From positions 124,001 through 188,000 of the forward strand of contig JAJBSV010000002.1 in NCBI GenBank assembly GCA_020861185.1: a stretch of DNA of 64,000 bases, read 5' to 3'. The notes under the pieces are model-generated. The model was not told where the DNA came from. It saw only the letters and a program-made list of their open reading frames with translations, and did no database searches. Made by a program: the position numbers and the translations under genes. Within the stretch, counting starts at the first letter, position 1; each line of letters begins with the position of its first letter. This DNA is from Ruminococcus sp. Lineage in GTDB: Bacteria > Bacillota > Clostridia > Oscillospirales > Ruminococcaceae. Positions 42,738 to 53,951 of this stretch are shown one piece after another.

Positions 42738-44087
42738 TTACTTGTCAGATTTATCTGTTTTTTCGCTCTTCTTGGAAAGTACGAGATTTACGATAATTCC
42801 TAAGATAAGAGCGCAGGCGATGCTCGTGATGGTGACAGAGCCGAAAGTGAGTTCCATTCCGCCGATACCGCAGATAAGGATTACCGAGACGGTGAAGACG
42901 TTCTTGTTCTCGCCGAAGTCGACCGACTGAATCATCTTAAGACCTGAGACAGCGATGAAGCCGTAAAGAGTGATGCAGACGCCGCCCATTACGCAGGAAG
43001 GAATGGTCGCAAGAAGCGTTACGAACGGGGCGAAGAAGGAAATCGCCATCGCGATGATTGCGGTAGTGAAGATTGTGATTACGGAAGCGTTACCGGTGAT
43101 TGCTACGCAACCGACGCTTTCGCCGTATGTAGTGTTTGGGCAACCGCCGAAGAATGCACCAACCATTGAGCCAACGCCGTCGCCGAGGAGGGTTCTTGAA
43201 AGACCCGGGTCCTCAAGAAGATCCTGACCGATGATTGAGGAGAGGTTCTTGTGGTCGGCGATATGCTCGGCGAATACTACCAAGGCAACAGGTACATAAG
43301 CTACTGCTATTGTTCCCAGATATGCTCCGATGCTTCCCACTTCGCCGAAGTCATAACTTCCGCTGAAAGCCTTGATGAAGGTGAAGTCGGGGTACCACTG
43401 CATGTTGGAGAACTGCGAGAAGTCGATGATGAGGAGCTGTTCGTTGCCGGTGGCGGTGCCGATGAGGGTGAAGATTGCCGCAACGACATAGCCGCAGGCG
43501 ATGCCGATAATGAACGGAATGAGCTTCGCCATCTTCTTGCCGTAAACCGAGCTGATTACTACAGCGAAGAGTGTGACGAGAGCACAGAGAAGGCAGACGG
43601 TGCTGTGAAGGTTCATGTCGTATGTAGCGTCGAGGGCGTCGCTTACCGCATTTCCCGCAAGCGAAAGTCCGATAATCGAAACCGTCGGACCGATTACGAC
43701 TGCCGGCATGAGCTTAGAAATCCATGCGACTCCGGCAAACTTGACGATGATTGCGAGCACGACATAGACGAGTCCAGCCATTACCGCACCGATGATTAAA
43801 CCCAAATAACCCACCGACATAGAAACGCCGCCTGCGAATGCGGCTGCCATAGAGCCGATGAACGCAAACGACGATCCAACGAATACAGGGCTTTTGAATT
43901 TGGTGAATAAGAGGTAGACGATTGTGCCGACGCCTGCGCCAAAAAGAGCAGCCGACTGGGACATACCGTTGCCAACAATAGCAGGGACTGCGATAGTGGC
44001 GGCAAGGATAGCCAGAAGCTGCTGCAAAGCGAAGACGATGAGCTGACCGAATTTCGGTTTGTCTGAAATTCCGTAGGTAAGATTCAT
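42738..44087 (-). CDS. Uracil/xanthine permease (NCS2 family)
   Basis: 449-residue inner-membrane nucleobase symporter with 12-14 helices. The NCS2 blocks are present: FVGSSFAFIG, the MPAVVIGPTVSIIGLSLAG motif, VFAEHIADHKNLS and the GGCPNTTYGESVG signature. Best match by pattern is the UraA uracil permease. The ATG at 44087 is chosen because GGAGGAAG precedes it; a frame start 21 bases upstream does not. Own promoter, no PyrR-type leader visible in the roughly 36-base leader. Confidence 0.9.
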   Translation of the reverse strand: MNLTYGISDKPKFGQLIVFALQQLLAILAATIAVPAIVGNGMSQSAALFGAGVGTIVYLLFTKFKSPVFVGSSFAFIGSMAAAFAGGVSMSVGYLGLIIGAVMAGLVYVVLAIIVKFAGVAWISKLMPAVVIGPTVSIIGLSLAGNAVSDALDATYDMNLHSTVCLLCALVTLFAVVISSVYGKKMAKLIPFIIGIACGYVVAAIFTLIGTATGNEQLLIIDFSQFSNMQWYPDFTFIKAFSGSYDFGEVGSIGAYLGTIAVAYVPVALVVFAEHIADHKNLSSIIGQDLLEDPGLSRTLLGDGVGSMVGAFFGGCPNTTYGESVGCVAITGNASVITIFTTAIIAMAISFFAPFVTLLATIPSCVMGGVCITLYGFIAVSGLKMIQSVDFGENKNVFTVSVILICGIGGMELTFGSVTITSIACALILGIIVNLVLSKKSEKTDKSDK

Positions 44088-44122
44088 GATACTTCCTCCA
44101 ATAAGCATATTTTTCGACTATT

Positions 44123-44152
44123 ATTGTATAACACGTTTCGGTATCTTGTCAA
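44123..44152 (-). promoter_or_regulatory. Sigma-A promoter of the uracil permease gene
   Basis: TTGACA (44147-44152), 18-base spacer, TACAAT (44123-44128) on the minus strand. Confidence 0.7.
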
Positions 44153-44174
44153 TACTAATTTGAAAATTTTTCGA

Positions 44175-44206
44175 CAAAAAAGCCCATCTTCATCATGAAG
44201 ACGGGC
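44175..44206 (-). terminator. Terminator after ftsH
   Basis: AGCCCGTCTTCAT/ATGAAGATGGGCT hairpin (one mismatch) followed by TTTTTG on the minus strand; ends the rnj-to-ftsH run. Confidence 0.85.
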
Positions 44207-44221
44207 TCTGGTGTATTTCGA

Positions 44222-46129
44222 TTACTGTACCGGTGTGGGCTCGGGAGCTATGCCATCGGTAAGTGCGGGTGTCGGGTCGTCAGGATTGATGCCCTGCATA
44301 AGCTGCATGAACTGCTCGCCGGTGACTTTTTCGTGCTCATAGAGGAACTTTGCAACGGTGTGGAGCTGTTCGATATGCTCGGTGAGTATTGACTGTGCTT
44401 TGTCATATGCGCCATGGATAATGGAGCGTACTTCCTCGTCGATTTCGCTTGCGATAACCTCGGAATAAGCCTTATTAGAGTTGTAGTCACGACCAAGGAA
44501 GACTTCGTCATCGTCTCTGCCGTATACAACGGGACCAATCTTGTCACTGAAGCCGTACTGGGTGACCATGCTACGGGCTATGCCTGTTGCACGCTCGAGG
44601 TCGTTCGAAGCACCAGTTGAAATGTCGTCGAGGACAACCTTTTCGGCGGCTCTGCCTCCAAGGAGAGTGATAATCTCCTCGCCCATTTCCTTTCGGGTGG
44701 CGTATGCCTTGTCATGGTCGGGAAGCGCCATTGTGTAGCCACCAGCCTGACCACGAGGGATAATCGAGATTTCCTGAACCTTATCCTGGGTCGGGCAATA
44801 GTAGTGGCAGATAGCGTGACCCGATTCGTGATAAGCCGTAATCTCCTTGTCGTTTTCGGTGACGACTTTGGACTTCTTCTCGGGACCGGCGATTACTTTT
44901 ATTGATGCGTCGTTCAGATCCTGAGCGGTGATAGCCTTTCTTCCGGACTTGACAGCAAGAAGTGCCGCCTCGTTTACGAGGTTTGCCAAATCTGCACCGG
45001 TGAATCCGACCGTAGCCGCCGCTACCGTATGGAGGTCAACATCGGGAGCAAGAGGCTTGTTCTTCGAGTGAACCTTGAGGATAGCTTCTCTTCCCTTGAT
45101 GTCGGGATAGTTTACATAAACCTGTCTGTCGAAACGTCCGGGTCTCAGGAGTGCGGGATCCAATACATCCTTACGATTGGTAGCCGCCATGACGATGACG
45201 TTTGAGTTGCCCTCGAAGCCGTCCATCTCAACAAGGAGCTGGTTAAGGGTCTGCTCACGTTCGTCGTGACCGCCGCCGAGACCTGTGCCTCTACGGCGAC
45301 CGACCGCATCAATCTCATCTATGAAGATGATGGAAGGAGCGGCTTTCTTCGCCTGGTCGAAGAGGTCTCTTACTCTTGCGGCACCGACACCGACATACAG
45401 CTCAAGGAAGTCGGAACCGGAAATCGAGAAGAACGGAACTCCCGCTTCACCCGCAACAGCCTTGGCAAGGAGGGTTTTACCGTTACCGGGAGGTCCCACA
45501 AGCAAAACGCCCTTCGGAATCTTTGCGCCGATATCCTGATACTTCTTCGGGTCTTTGAGTAGCTCGACGATTTCCTGAAGCTCAGCCTTTTCTTCGTCCG
45601 CTCCGGCAACATCCTCGAAGGTTACCTTTGTCTGACCGCCGTTTTCGACCTTGACGTTAGCTTTTCCGACAGAGCCGACTTTTCCTACTGAAGAAATGCT
45701 CCTCGACATCGATATCACAAGGAATATCATCACGCCAATCATAAGAAGCGTCGGGATAAGATTCAGCCAGAAGGAGCTGTCGGTTGCGGCAACCAGATCA
45801 TATTCAAGAGGTGTCGAATGGGTTGCATTATACTCGTCGCGATAGTTATTGCCATCGCTGAAGAGCTCGTTATAAAAAGCATTTACGCTTGGAACGTCGT
45901 AGGTTATCGTCTCGCCCGAGTCGAGCGTCATTTCGAGCTCACCGGAGCCGAGATTAAGGGAGAAATAGCTGACCTCGTAGTTATCGAAGTAGGACATTAT
46001 CTCCGAATAGGAATAGGTCTCCCCTGTCGACATCATGCTCTGGAAAGCTACTATCATAATCAAAAGGATTACTGCGGCAAATATGAAGTACGCAATCAAG
46101 CCTCTTGAACGGTTATTTCGCAAATTCAA
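44222..46129 (-). CDS. ftsH: ATP-dependent zinc metalloprotease FtsH
   Basis: 635 residues, inner membrane, hexameric; degrades membrane and regulatory proteins. Two membrane helices (about 9-28 and 118-138) flank a periplasm-facing domain, then the AAA domain (Walker A GPPGNGKT, Walker [16 protein letters not shown], arginine region RPGRFDRQ) and the zinc site HESGH with a later Asp ligand. Last gene of a seven-gene minus-strand run; hpt-ftsH adjacency is widely conserved in Firmicutes. Confidence 0.97.
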   Translation of the reverse strand: MNLRNNRSRGLIAYFIFAAVILLIMIVAFQSMMSTGETYSYSEIMSYFDNYEVSYFSLNLGSGELEMTLDSGETITYDVPSVNAFYNELFSDGNNYRDEYNATHSTPLEYDLVAATDSSFWLNLIPTLLMIGVMIFLVISMSRSISSVGKVGSVGKANVKVENGGQTKVTFEDVAGADEEKAELQEIVELLKDPKKYQDIGAKIPKGVLLVGPPGNGKTLLAKAVAGEAGVPFFSISGSDFLELYVGVGAARVRDLFDQAKKAAPSIIFIDEIDAVGRRRGTGLGGGHDEREQTLNQLLVEMDGFEGNSNVIVMAATNRKDVLDPALLRPGRFDRQVYVNYPDIKGREAILKVHSKNKPLAPDVDLHTVAAATVGFTGADLANLVNEAALLAVKSGRKAITAQDLNDASIKVIAGPEKKSKVVTENDKEITAYHESGHAICHYYCPTQDKVQEISIIPRGQAGGYTMALPDHDKAYATRKEMGEEIITLLGGRAAEKVVLDDISTGASNDLERATGIARSMVTQYGFSDKIGPVVYGRDDDEVFLGRDYNSNKAYSEVIASEIDEEVRSIIHGAYDKAQSILTEHIEQLHTVAKFLYEHEKVTGEQFMQLMQGINPDDPTPALTDGIAPEPTPVQ

Positions 46130-46166
46130 ATGTTACTCCTCATTTCTTGTTGGAATTGGCGGCAGT

Positions 46167-46712
46167 TCAGAGAATCACCTCTCCGATGTAATCGAGGTTT
46201 CTGTACTGCTCGTCGTAGTCAAGACCGTAGCCGACTACAAATCTGTCTTCTATTGTAAAGCAACAATAGTCTGCCGTTATTTCTATCGTTCTGCGGGATG
46301 GCTTATCCATGAAGGCGGCTATTTTGACATCCTTGGCACCACGGGCAAGCATGGTTTCCTTGAGAACGCTCAAGGTTCTTCCGGTGTCAAGGATATCCTC
46401 TACAAGAAGAATGCTCTTCCCCGCCACGTCAAGCTCGGTGTCCATATATACTTTGACTGCCCCAACCGACTGGGTTCCAACATAGCTCTTGGCACTGATG
46501 AAATCAAGCGTTATGGGCAGGTCGATAGCTCTTATCAGGTCTGCCATGAATACAAACGAGCCCTTGAGAACGCCGACAAGCTCGATTTCCTTGTCTTTAT
46601 AGTCCTCGGAGATTTTCGCACCGAGCTTTTTTACTGCTTCGGCTATCTCTTCCTTCGTAATCATGACCTCAATATTATCTGAATATTCCGTGTCAATCAT
46701 CCCTTTTGTCAA
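46167..46712 (-). CDS. hpt: Hypoxanthine phosphoribosyltransferase
   Basis: Purine salvage: hypoxanthine or guanine + PRPP to IMP or GMP. About 180 residues; PRPP-binding motif ILLVEDILDTGRTL, with LVGVLKGSFVFMADLIRAI and the FVVGYGLDYDEQYRN block. The start is uncertain: TTG at 46712 (inside tilS) or ATG at 46700; comparison with known N-termini favours the latter. It overlaps the end of tilS, as in many Firmicutes. Confidence 0.94.
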   Translation of the reverse strand: MTKGMIDTEYSDNIEVMITKEEIAEAVKKLGAKISEDYKDKEIELVGVLKGSFVFMADLIRAIDLPITLDFISAKSYVGTQSVGAVKVYMDTELDVAGKSILLVEDILDTGRTLSVLKETMLARGAKDVKIAAFMDKPSRRTIEITADYCCFTIEDRFVVGYGLDYDEQYRNLDYIGEVIL

Positions 46713-48003
46713 ATTTTTCTCTTACGTTTATTTTCAAAGCGGTGGCAGTGTGTTCCCCGCATGAAACCCTTTCGGAAACACCGTGACCTGTTACGAAAAC
46801 TGCGCCCAGATCGTCCGAAATTATCGGAACGAGACGGCGATTCCCTGCGGGAACATCGGCGAGAAGCTTTTTGACCGTGGATGTGAAGCCATTTCCTGAT
46901 AGTTTTATTTTTTCGGATCCCCGATAGCTCCTGACGGTAAGACCGCCAGTAATCCTATCTTTATCCATCAGCCATTTTAAACTTCTTTTGTTATAAGTCG
47001 ATATATCAAACTGTGAAATCTCTGTGAATTCTATCACTGCCGTCCCCCAGTTGTAACAGCCGGTGTCGGACAGTTGAAGCGGCTCGGGAGCAGACTCCCG
47101 TTCACCCGTGATTTCAAGCTTTCCGTTTTTACAGACGGCGTAAACGCCTTTTTTCAGGTTCACCTTGCCGCCGGTTTTAACCAAGCTTTTAAGCTCATCG
47201 ATTTTCTGCTTCGAGGGCTCAACGCCGTTCTTGCGCAGGATTTTGCCCAAAGCTGTTGCCAAGATAAAATCGTCGCAATCCTCGGGAAAAGCATATTCCG
47301 AGCCCTCAAGAAGCTTTTCGGCTTCGCTGTCAATATAATTTTCCGCACTTTCGAAATTCTCAAGGCTCGATTTATAGGTCTTAAGAAGCGACGGATTGAT
47401 TCTAGTAAGCTCGGGAATTACATTAAGCCTGATTATATTGCGAGAGCAGTCGTCTTCGAGATTGGTGCTGTCTGTAACGAAAGTCTCGCCTCTTGATTCC
47501 AAGAACTCGAGAATTTTCGCCCTTGATGTGCCTATTAATGGTCGAATTATATTGTCTCTGACGGGAGGGATGCCTGTCAAGCCTCCGATTCCGCAACCTC
47601 TTACGAGATTGAAAAGCGTCGTTTCGAAGCAGTCGTCCAGGTTGTGGGCGGTGGCGATTTTACAATCTCCGGCATGCTTGTTAAGTGCTTCATAGCGAAG
47701 CACTCTTGCGGCTTCTTCTATAGATTTGCCGGATTCTTCACAGTAGTTTCTCACATCGACATGCTCGACATAGAGCGTGACACCGAGCCTTTCGCATAAA
47801 TCAGCGCAAAAAGCTTCGTCTCTGTCGCTCTCTTCACCCCGAAGGTGATGGTTCACATGGACTGCGAAAACAGAGTAGCCGAGCTCCCTGAGAGCCAGAA
47901 GAAGCGAAACGCTGTCGGCTCCGCCGGAAAGGGCGACCAAGACTCGCTCGCCGTCAGAAAGCATATTGTATTTTCTTATTGTATCCGAAACGAGATCAAG
48001 CAT
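46693..48003 (-). CDS. tilS: tRNA(Ile)-lysidine synthase
   Basis: Attaches lysine to C34 of tRNA-Ile(CAU) so that it reads AUA. About 436 residues from the ATG at 48003, which overlaps the dnaB stop by 8 bases. PP-loop SGGADSVSLL, the family block HNLDDCFETTLFNLVRGCGIGGLTG, and C-terminal TilS domains (LADVPAGNRRLVPII). A frame start 54 bases further up would lie in dnaB and is less likely. Confidence 0.93.
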   Translation of the reverse strand: MLDLVSDTIRKYNMLSDGERVLVALSGGADSVSLLLALRELGYSVFAVHVNHHLRGEESDRDEAFCADLCERLGVTLYVEHVDVRNYCEESGKSIEEAARVLRYEALNKHAGDCKIATAHNLDDCFETTLFNLVRGCGIGGLTGIPPVRDNIIRPLIGTSRAKILEFLESRGETFVTDSTNLEDDCSRNIIRLNVIPELTRINPSLLKTYKSSLENFESAENYIDSEAEKLLEGSEYAFPEDCDDFILATALGKILRKNGVEPSKQKIDELKSLVKTGGKVNLKKGVYAVCKNGKLEITGERESAPEPLQLSDTGCYNWGTAVIEFTEISQFDISTYNKRSLKWLMDKDRITGGLTVRSYRGSEKIKLSGNGFTSTVKKLLADVPAGNRRLVPIISDDLGAVFVTGHGVSERVSCGEHTATALKINVREKFDKRDD

Positions 48004-49357
48004 CGCCGTTTTCCCGTGTGGTGCTTCTGAATAATGTGTATTCGCCGATGAAGGCAAGGGGAACCGTGCCGGTGCCGCCGTGACGATTCTTTCCGATTAT
48101 GCACTCGGTTGCCGCCTGATTCTCCTCTTCCTTGTTATAAACGCCCTCGCGGTAGATGAAGAGAATGATGTCCGCATCCTGCTCGATTGAGCCGGACTCA
48201 CGAAGATCGGACGGAAGCGGACGGTGGTCCTGTCTTGCTTCGACCGAACGGTTGAGCTGTGACAGAAGCATGACCGGAACGTCAAGCTCCTTCGCCATAA
48301 GCTTTATTTGCCTCGTGATTTCTGAGACCTCATTAACACGGCTGGCGTGGTTGCCGGTCGATTCCATCAGCTGGAGATAGTCGATGATGACAAGCCCGAG
48401 ATTCTTGACCCGGCGAAGCTTCGCCTTAATCTGCGGGACGGTAACACCTGCGGTATCGTCAATATAGATATTCATCTTCGAAAGGGATTCTGCCGCCTGC
48501 GCGAGCTTAATCCAGTCCTCGGGAGTGAGTTTGCCGGATGTTAAGTTGGTATTCGGAACAAGAGCTTCGGAGCTCAGCATTCTTATACCAAGCTGTTCCT
48601 TGCTCATTTCAAGAGAAAACGCACAGATTGCCTTGTCTGGGTTTCTTTTGGCAACGTTCGCCGCAATGTTGAAGGCAAATGCGGACTTACCCATACCCGG
48701 GCGAGCCGCAACTATTATCAGATCCGACTTATTAAGACCGGATATGTAGCTGTCAAGAAGCGAAAAACCACTGCTCAGCCCCTTGTATAAATCCTTGTCG
48801 TCGCCGGAAAGCTTCTGGATATGGTCATAAGCGGAGACGACGATATCGCTGAGTCGTGTTAAGCCTTCTACTTCCCTGCCCTGACGGATTTCATAGATTT
48901 TCTGCTCTGCCAAGTCAAGAAGGGTTTTTGAATCCTCAGAGCCGTCCATCGCCGTATCGAGAATCTCACACGATGCGTTGATAAGAGAACGTGTCAGATA
49001 TTTATCCTCGACAATCTTACAGTATGACTCAATATTCGAGGTTGAGGGAACGCTGTCCATGATGCCCTTGAGATAGACCTTAGCCATTTCGGGGGTCTCA
49101 AAGACCTTCTCGTTGACGGCTTCGTTCATGACGGTGATGATGTCCGAGCGTTGACCGTTTGAGAACATCCGAAGGATTATCGAATAGAGCTCCCTGTGCT
49201 GGTCACGATAGAAGCTTTCGGGCTTCAGGTGAGCTATAGCAATCGGCAGAGCGTCGGGATTAAGAAGAAGTGCGCCCAAGACCGTCTGCTCGGCTTCAAG
49301 ATTATACGGAAGCTCCCTCCCACCCAGGTCGGCGGCTGTCAGGTTATTTACAGGCAT
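47996..49357 (-). CDS. dnaB: Replicative DNA helicase
   Basis: 453 residues. N-terminal primase-interaction domain (about 1-120, ELPYNLEAEQTVLGALL) and a RecA-like ATPase with Walker A ARPGMGKSAF, Walker B LVIIDYLQLM and the H4 block (LSQLNRSVEARQDHRPLPSDLRESGSIEQDADII). No intein. It follows rplI by 37 bases, a conserved neighbourhood. Confidence 0.97.
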   Translation of the reverse strand: MPVNNLTAADLGGRELPYNLEAEQTVLGALLLNPDALPIAIAHLKPESFYRDQHRELYSIILRMFSNGQRSDIITVMNEAVNEKVFETPEMAKVYLKGIMDSVPSTSNIESYCKIVEDKYLTRSLINASCEILDTAMDGSEDSKTLLDLAEQKIYEIRQGREVEGLTRLSDIVVSAYDHIQKLSGDDKDLYKGLSSGFSLLDSYISGLNKSDLIIVAARPGMGKSAFAFNIAANVAKRNPDKAICAFSLEMSKEQLGIRMLSSEALVPNTNLTSGKLTPEDWIKLAQAAESLSKMNIYIDDTAGVTVPQIKAKLRRVKNLGLVIIDYLQLMESTGNHASRVNEVSEITRQIKLMAKELDVPVMLLSQLNRSVEARQDHRPLPSDLRESGSIEQDADIILFIYREGVYNKEEENQAATECIIGKNRHGGTGTVPLAFIGEYTLFRSTTRENGDA

Positions 49358-49394
49358 GCTGTTTCCTCCTTTGCTTTAAGATTTATCTTCTCGT

Positions 49395-49844
49395 TTAGTC
49401 CTCTGGAACCACGCTGACGGTGAGCTTTGCGTTTACTCCCTGAGTCATCTTGATTTCGACGTCATAGTCGCCGTAAGCCTTGATGTCGCCGTTAAGGGAA
49501 ATCTTCTTTTTGTCGATCGTTGCGCCGAACTGCTCTTTTATCTTGTCGCTGATGATGCTTGTGGTAACGGAGCCGAAGAGCTTGCCGTTCTGACCGGCTT
49601 TGGATTTGATTACAATCTTCCCACCGTTGATGGCTTTTGCCGCCGCTTCCGCTTCGGCTTTTGCGGTGTCGAGCTTATACTGAGCCGACGCCTTCTTGCC
49701 CTCAAGATCGTTTATGTTCTTTGCTGTAGCCTCGATTGCGAGACCCTTGACGATAAGATAGTTTCTTGCGTAGCCGTCTGCCACTTCAAGAACCGTTCCG
49801 GCTTTACCGGAGCCCTTTACGTCTTTTAAAAGAATTACTTTCAT
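49395..49844 (-). CDS. rplI: 50S ribosomal protein L9
   Basis: 149 residues: N-terminal rRNA-binding domain ([31 protein letters not shown]), a long central helix rich in Ala/Lys/Glu, and a C-terminal domain ([15 protein letters not shown]). Normal size. Lies 16 bases after gdpP. Confidence 0.97.
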   Translation of the reverse strand: MKVILLKDVKGSGKAGTVLEVADGYARNYLIVKGLAIEATAKNINDLEGKKASAQYKLDTAKAEAEAAAKAINGGKIVIKSKAGQNGKLFGSVTTSIISDKIKEQFGATIDKKKISLNGDIKAYGDYDVEIKMTQGVNAKLTVSVVPED

Positions 49845-49860
49845 ATTGAGTATATCCTTT

Positions 49861-51810
49861 CTATGCTATTATAAAGTCCTCTATTGCGGACTTGATTTTG
49901 TCTACGGTTTCTTCGATGGAAAGGTCAAGCTGTGCGCCCGCCATCGTCTGGTGCCCGCCGCCTCCCACGGATTCCATTATGAGCTGAACGTTGAAGGAGC
50001 CGAGGGACCTCGCCGAAACACGGCTCTTGCCTTCAAGATGATATACAACAAACGAAGCCTTTACGCCGTTGATTCCGAGGAGTTCGTCAGCCGCCTGAGC
50101 CGCCGCAAGGATGAGCTCCGGCTTTTCCGAGTCGGTCGTGGCGATAGCACAGCCATGGAAGAGCTCAGCCGCCTGGATAAGCTTGCTTCTTTCGCGATAG
50201 GTCTCGAGGCTGTCACTGAAGAAGCCCTTGACGGTGACTGTGTCTGCACCGAGCTTTTTAAGATATGCCGCCGCTTCAAAGGTGCGGGTGCCGGCACGCA
50301 TGACAAAGTTCTTGGTGTCGAGGTTAATTCCCGAAAGAAGCGCTTCTGCGTCTGCCACGGAAATTCTGCAATCGACTCCGAAATACTGGACGAGCTCGGT
50401 CGCCATTTCGCAGGCGCTCGAAGCAAACGGCTCGTGGAAGAAGATGACCGAATTGTCAATGAAGTTGACCATCTTTCTGTGGTGGTCGATGACGACAACC
50501 GTCTTCGCCTTTTCGTAAAGCTCCTTCGAGTCGAGGAAGTTCGGGTTATGGGTGTCGCAGATTATGAGAAGCGAATCGTCGGCGATTTCACCGACAGCCT
50601 GCTCGCAGGACTTGAAATAGTCGCCCTCTCCGCTTGCGGATATGTAATCTATAAGCTTCTTTGCAAGGTTCTTTTCCGGGTCGACAACGACATAAGCCTG
50701 CTTACCTACGCTTCTTAGCGCCCCGCAAAGACCTATGCAGGAACCTACGGCGTCGAAATCGGCAAGGTTATGACCCATGAGGTAAACCGTGCCACAGCTC
50801 TCGGCGAGCTCGCGCAAAGCCGTTGCGATAATTCTTGAGCGGACCCTGTTCGACTTCTCGACAGCCTTTGAGATGCCGCCGAAGAACTCGAAGCCGCTTT
50901 CCGTCTTAACAGCCGCCTGGTCGCCGCCACGTCCGAGACACATATCAAGCGCCTGCTTGGCGTAGACTTCGCTCTCAGCGAGAGTCTTGGCTCCCCTGCC
51001 GACGCCGATTGAAAGCGTCACGCAGGGACGACCGCCGAGCTGAATCGAACGGATTTCGTCAAGGATATCAAACTTGCCTTCGATGATTTTCTTTAAATGT
51101 CTTTCTTCTATTACCGCGAAGAAGCGGTCATTGGAGATTTTATGGAGCACGCCGTTTGTGTGCTCGATAAACTGCTCAAAAATCTGCTCAATCTGAGCCT
51201 GAACGCTTGCCTTGTCGCTCTCCTTCGAGTTCTGGAAGGCGTCGTCATAGTTGTCGACGGTCATTATGAGTACCGTCTTTTTCTGGGCGTTGTATTCTTC
51301 TTCAAGAAGAACCCTGTCGGTGACATCAGAAAGCCTTATTATCGACAAAGGACCGGTGTCCGACTTCTTGGCATAGACGTTATAGTATCTTTCGAAAATT
51401 CTTACGCAGGCGCCGGTGTCGGAATAGATTTTTGCAACGTTATTGCCGACAAGATTCGTAAGCGGTATGCCATAGGCGTGGTCGTCGTCGAAGAATTTCT
51501 CCTCGAAGCGCTTGTTATACCAGACAATCCTGTCATCGCTGTCGGTTATGATAATCGGCTCGGGGAAATCATAGAAAGCCTCGCGGTTGATAGCCTCGAC
51601 GGACCTATCCATTTTGGTGACATACTTTGCGATATCCTTGTTCATGATTATAATCACTATGAACATGACAAGTGCGCAAAGAAGCACCATTCCGGCGGCG
51701 ACGCACATTGCGGTTCTTCCATTGGCAAACAGCACGACGCATAGCGCCAGTGACGTTATTCCGAGGAGAAGCAGTGCAACTGTCAGCACCCACGAAAAGC
51801 GTTTTTTCAT
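49861..51810 (-). CDS. gdpP: Cyclic-di-AMP phosphodiesterase GdpP
   Basis: 649 residues: two N-terminal membrane helices (about 5-55), a PAS domain, a degenerate GGDEF domain, and the DHH/DHHA1 module ([39 protein letters not shown]) that opens c-di-AMP to pApA. It lowers the c-di-AMP level and so affects potassium handling and wall stress. The ATG at 51810 is chosen because GAGGTGGG is just before it; five extra residues upstream are not needed. Followed by rplI, as in Bacillus (yybT-rplI-dnaC). Confidence 0.95.
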   Translation of the reverse strand: MKKRFSWVLTVALLLLGITSLALCVVLFANGRTAMCVAAGMVLLCALVMFIVIIIMNKDIAKYVTKMDRSVEAINREAFYDFPEPIIITDSDDRIVWYNKRFEEKFFDDDHAYGIPLTNLVGNNVAKIYSDTGACVRIFERYYNVYAKKSDTGPLSIIRLSDVTDRVLLEEEYNAQKKTVLIMTVDNYDDAFQNSKESDKASVQAQIEQIFEQFIEHTNGVLHKISNDRFFAVIEERHLKKIIEGKFDILDEIRSIQLGGRPCVTLSIGVGRGAKTLAESEVYAKQALDMCLGRGGDQAAVKTESGFEFFGGISKAVEKSNRVRSRIIATALRELAESCGTVYLMGHNLADFDAVGSCIGLCGALRSVGKQAYVVVDPEKNLAKKLIDYISASGEGDYFKSCEQAVGEIADDSLLIICDTHNPNFLDSKELYEKAKTVVVIDHHRKMVNFIDNSVIFFHEPFASSACEMATELVQYFGVDCRISVADAEALLSGINLDTKNFVMRAGTRTFEAAAYLKKLGADTVTVKGFFSDSLETYRERSKLIQAAELFHGCAIATTDSEKPELILAAAQAADELLGINGVKASFVVYHLEGKSRVSARSLGSFNVQLIMESVGGGGHQTMAGAQLDLSIEETVDKIKSAIEDFIIA

Positions 51811-51856
51811 GATATCCCACCTCACACAGGATGATTTTTAGCTGAAAAGCAATATT

Positions 51857-53830
51857 TTAAATGTCCAGAACGGTTACTATGATTGTAGGTCTGCGCTTGG
51901 TCTTGGAGAAGACGAAGTCGCTGATTTCGTCGCGAACCTTGTTCTTGATGGCTGTATAGTCGTGCCTGGTCGAAAGCTCCTGCTGGAGCACCTGATTAGC
52001 CTTTTTCTTCACTTCCGCAAAGAGCTCCTCGTTGGTCTTTTCGTATACAAAGCCCTTCGAGACAATCTCGGGTCCCGAGAGAAGCTTGCGGTCAATCTTG
52101 TCAATGGTGGCGCTTACGGAGATAACTCCGTCCTCGGCAAGGCGCTTTCTGTCCTTAAGAACAGCCGCACCGACATCGCCGACGCCCAAGCCGTCGACCA
52201 TAACCTTGCCTGCCGGAACACTGCCGTTTACCTTCATTCCGTTCCTCGAAAGCTCGATTACGTTTCCGACATCGGCGATGAGGATATTCTTCTCGGGGAT
52301 GCCGATTTCGCGTGCGGTCTCGGCGTGTCTGGTAAGATGCTTATACTCACCGTGAACAGGGATGAAGTACTTCGGTCTGACGAGACTTATTATGAGCTTC
52401 TGCTCCTCCTGACATGCGTGTCCGGAAACGTGAACCTCGTACATTTCCTCATATACGACCTCTGCGCCGAACTTGAGGAGCTGATTTACAACCCTGCCGA
52501 CAAATTTTTCGTTGCCGGGAATAGGTCTGGCTGAGATTATGATAAAGTCGTTTGAAGTGATGCTCACCTGACGATGGTCGTTGGTTGCCATTCTCGTTAA
52601 GGCGCTCATAGGTTCGCCCTGACTGCCCGTCGTGATTAAAACAATTTCACCGTCGGAGTAGTTGTGCATATCGGCGATATCAATCATGACGCCCGCAGGA
52701 GCCTTGAGATAGCCGAGCTCGGTTGCGAGACCGATTACGTTAATCATGCTTCTGCCGAAGACAGCAACCTTACGGTTGTGCTTGGCGGCGCAGTTGATAA
52801 TCTGCTGGACACGGTGGATATTCGACGAGAAGGTCGCTATGATGATTCTCTTGTCGCCGGCTTTATTGAAGAGCTTTTCGAAGCTTTCGCCGACGGTTCT
52901 CTCACTCGGGGTGAAGCCGCGGCGCTCGGAATTGGTCGAGTCGCTCATAAGAGCCAAAACGCCCTCATCGCCGAGGCGTGCGAACCTCGGGAGGTCGATG
53001 ATTCCGCCCTCAATGGGGGTATAGTCCACCTTGAAGTCGCCCATATGGACGACTGTCCCTGCGGGAGTGTGAAGAGCTATTGCAACGGCATCGGGAATAG
53101 AGTGATTTACTTTTATGAATTCGGCAGTGAACGCGCCGAGCTGAACTTTATCCGACGGTGTGACAACATGGAGCATGGATTTGCCCAAGTTGTGTTCCTT
53201 TAGCTTGTTCTCGATAAGCCCGATTGTAAGCCTTGTGGCATAGACCGGCACATTTAACTTCTTAAGCAGATACGGGATTCCGCCGATATGGTCCTCGTGA
53301 CCGTGGGTGACGAGCACTCCCCTGACTCTGTCGGCATTTTTCTCGACATAGGTGAAATCGGGGATGACCATGTCGACACCGGGCATTTCGCTGTCGGGGA
53401 AGGTCATTCCGCAGTCGATGATTACGATGTCGTTTCCGTATTCGACTAGGGTCATATTCTCGCCGATTTCGCCGAGACCGCCAAGAGGAATTATCTTTAG
53501 CGGTGTTTTGGAATTCGTAGCTACGGCGTTACTTACTATCGGGACAGGCTTATTGACCTGCTGTGCTGTTTGCTGTGTCTGTATGGTTTTTGTTTCGCGG
53601 GATTCGGTCTTCTGGGATTTTGATTTCTTGCTTGATTGTGATTTCTGGCTTTTCCTTGAGGTCTGAACACCTCTTGACTTCTGGTACTGTGCCGCCTTCT
53701 TCGGGGGCTTCGGTGCGGATATTGCCGCGGCTATCGCGGCATCGAGCGCACTGTCCCTCGTCACATTTGCTTCTGACTTGGAGCGGCTTTTTCTTGGTGA
53801 CTTGATCTTCTTTTCTTCAGTTGTTGACAT
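51857..53830 (-). CDS. rnj: Ribonuclease J
   Basis: 657 residues. The metallo-beta-lactamase core has the zinc motif THGHEDHIGG, a beta-CASP domain and the C-terminal part. The first about 105 residues are an added basic Lys/Ser/Gln-rich extension (PRKSRSKSEAN, QKSQSSKKSKSQK) with no predicted fold; the core begins at LKIIPLGGLGEIGENM. RNase J is an endo- and 5'-exoribonuclease for mRNA turnover and rRNA maturation. Promoter at 53952-53980; the leader is about 115 bases. Confidence 0.95.
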   Translation of the reverse strand: MSTTEEKKIKSPRKSRSKSEANVTRDSALDAAIAAAISAPKPPKKAAQYQKSRGVQTSRKSQKSQSSKKSKSQKTESRETKTIQTQQTAQQVNKPVPIVSNAVATNSKTPLKIIPLGGLGEIGENMTLVEYGNDIVIIDCGMTFPDSEMPGVDMVIPDFTYVEKNADRVRGVLVTHGHEDHIGGIPYLLKKLNVPVYATRLTIGLIENKLKEHNLGKSMLHVVTPSDKVQLGAFTAEFIKVNHSIPDAVAIALHTPAGTVVHMGDFKVDYTPIEGGIIDLPRFARLGDEGVLALMSDSTNSERRGFTPSERTVGESFEKLFNKAGDKRIIIATFSSNIHRVQQIINCAAKHNRKVAVFGRSMINVIGLATELGYLKAPAGVMIDIADMHNYSDGEIVLITTGSQGEPMSALTRMATNDHRQVSITSNDFIIISARPIPGNEKFVGRVVNQLLKFGAEVVYEEMYEVHVSGHACQEEQKLIISLVRPKYFIPVHGEYKHLTRHAETAREIGIPEKNILIADVGNVIELSRNGMKVNGSVPAGKVMVDGLGVGDVGAAVLKDRKRLAEDGVISVSATIDKIDRKLLSGPEIVSKGFVYEKTNEELFAEVKKKANQVLQQELSTRHDYTAIKNKVRDEISDFVFSKTKRRPTIIVTVLDI

Positions 53831-53951
53831 GAATTTCCTTTCTCAAAAAATTTTTATTTTAAGGCTATATTTAATATGTAACACGGGTTTCGGCTCAGCA
53901 TCGCCTCGCCCGCGCATAAGATTCCATGATGAAAATACAAATATATCTGAT

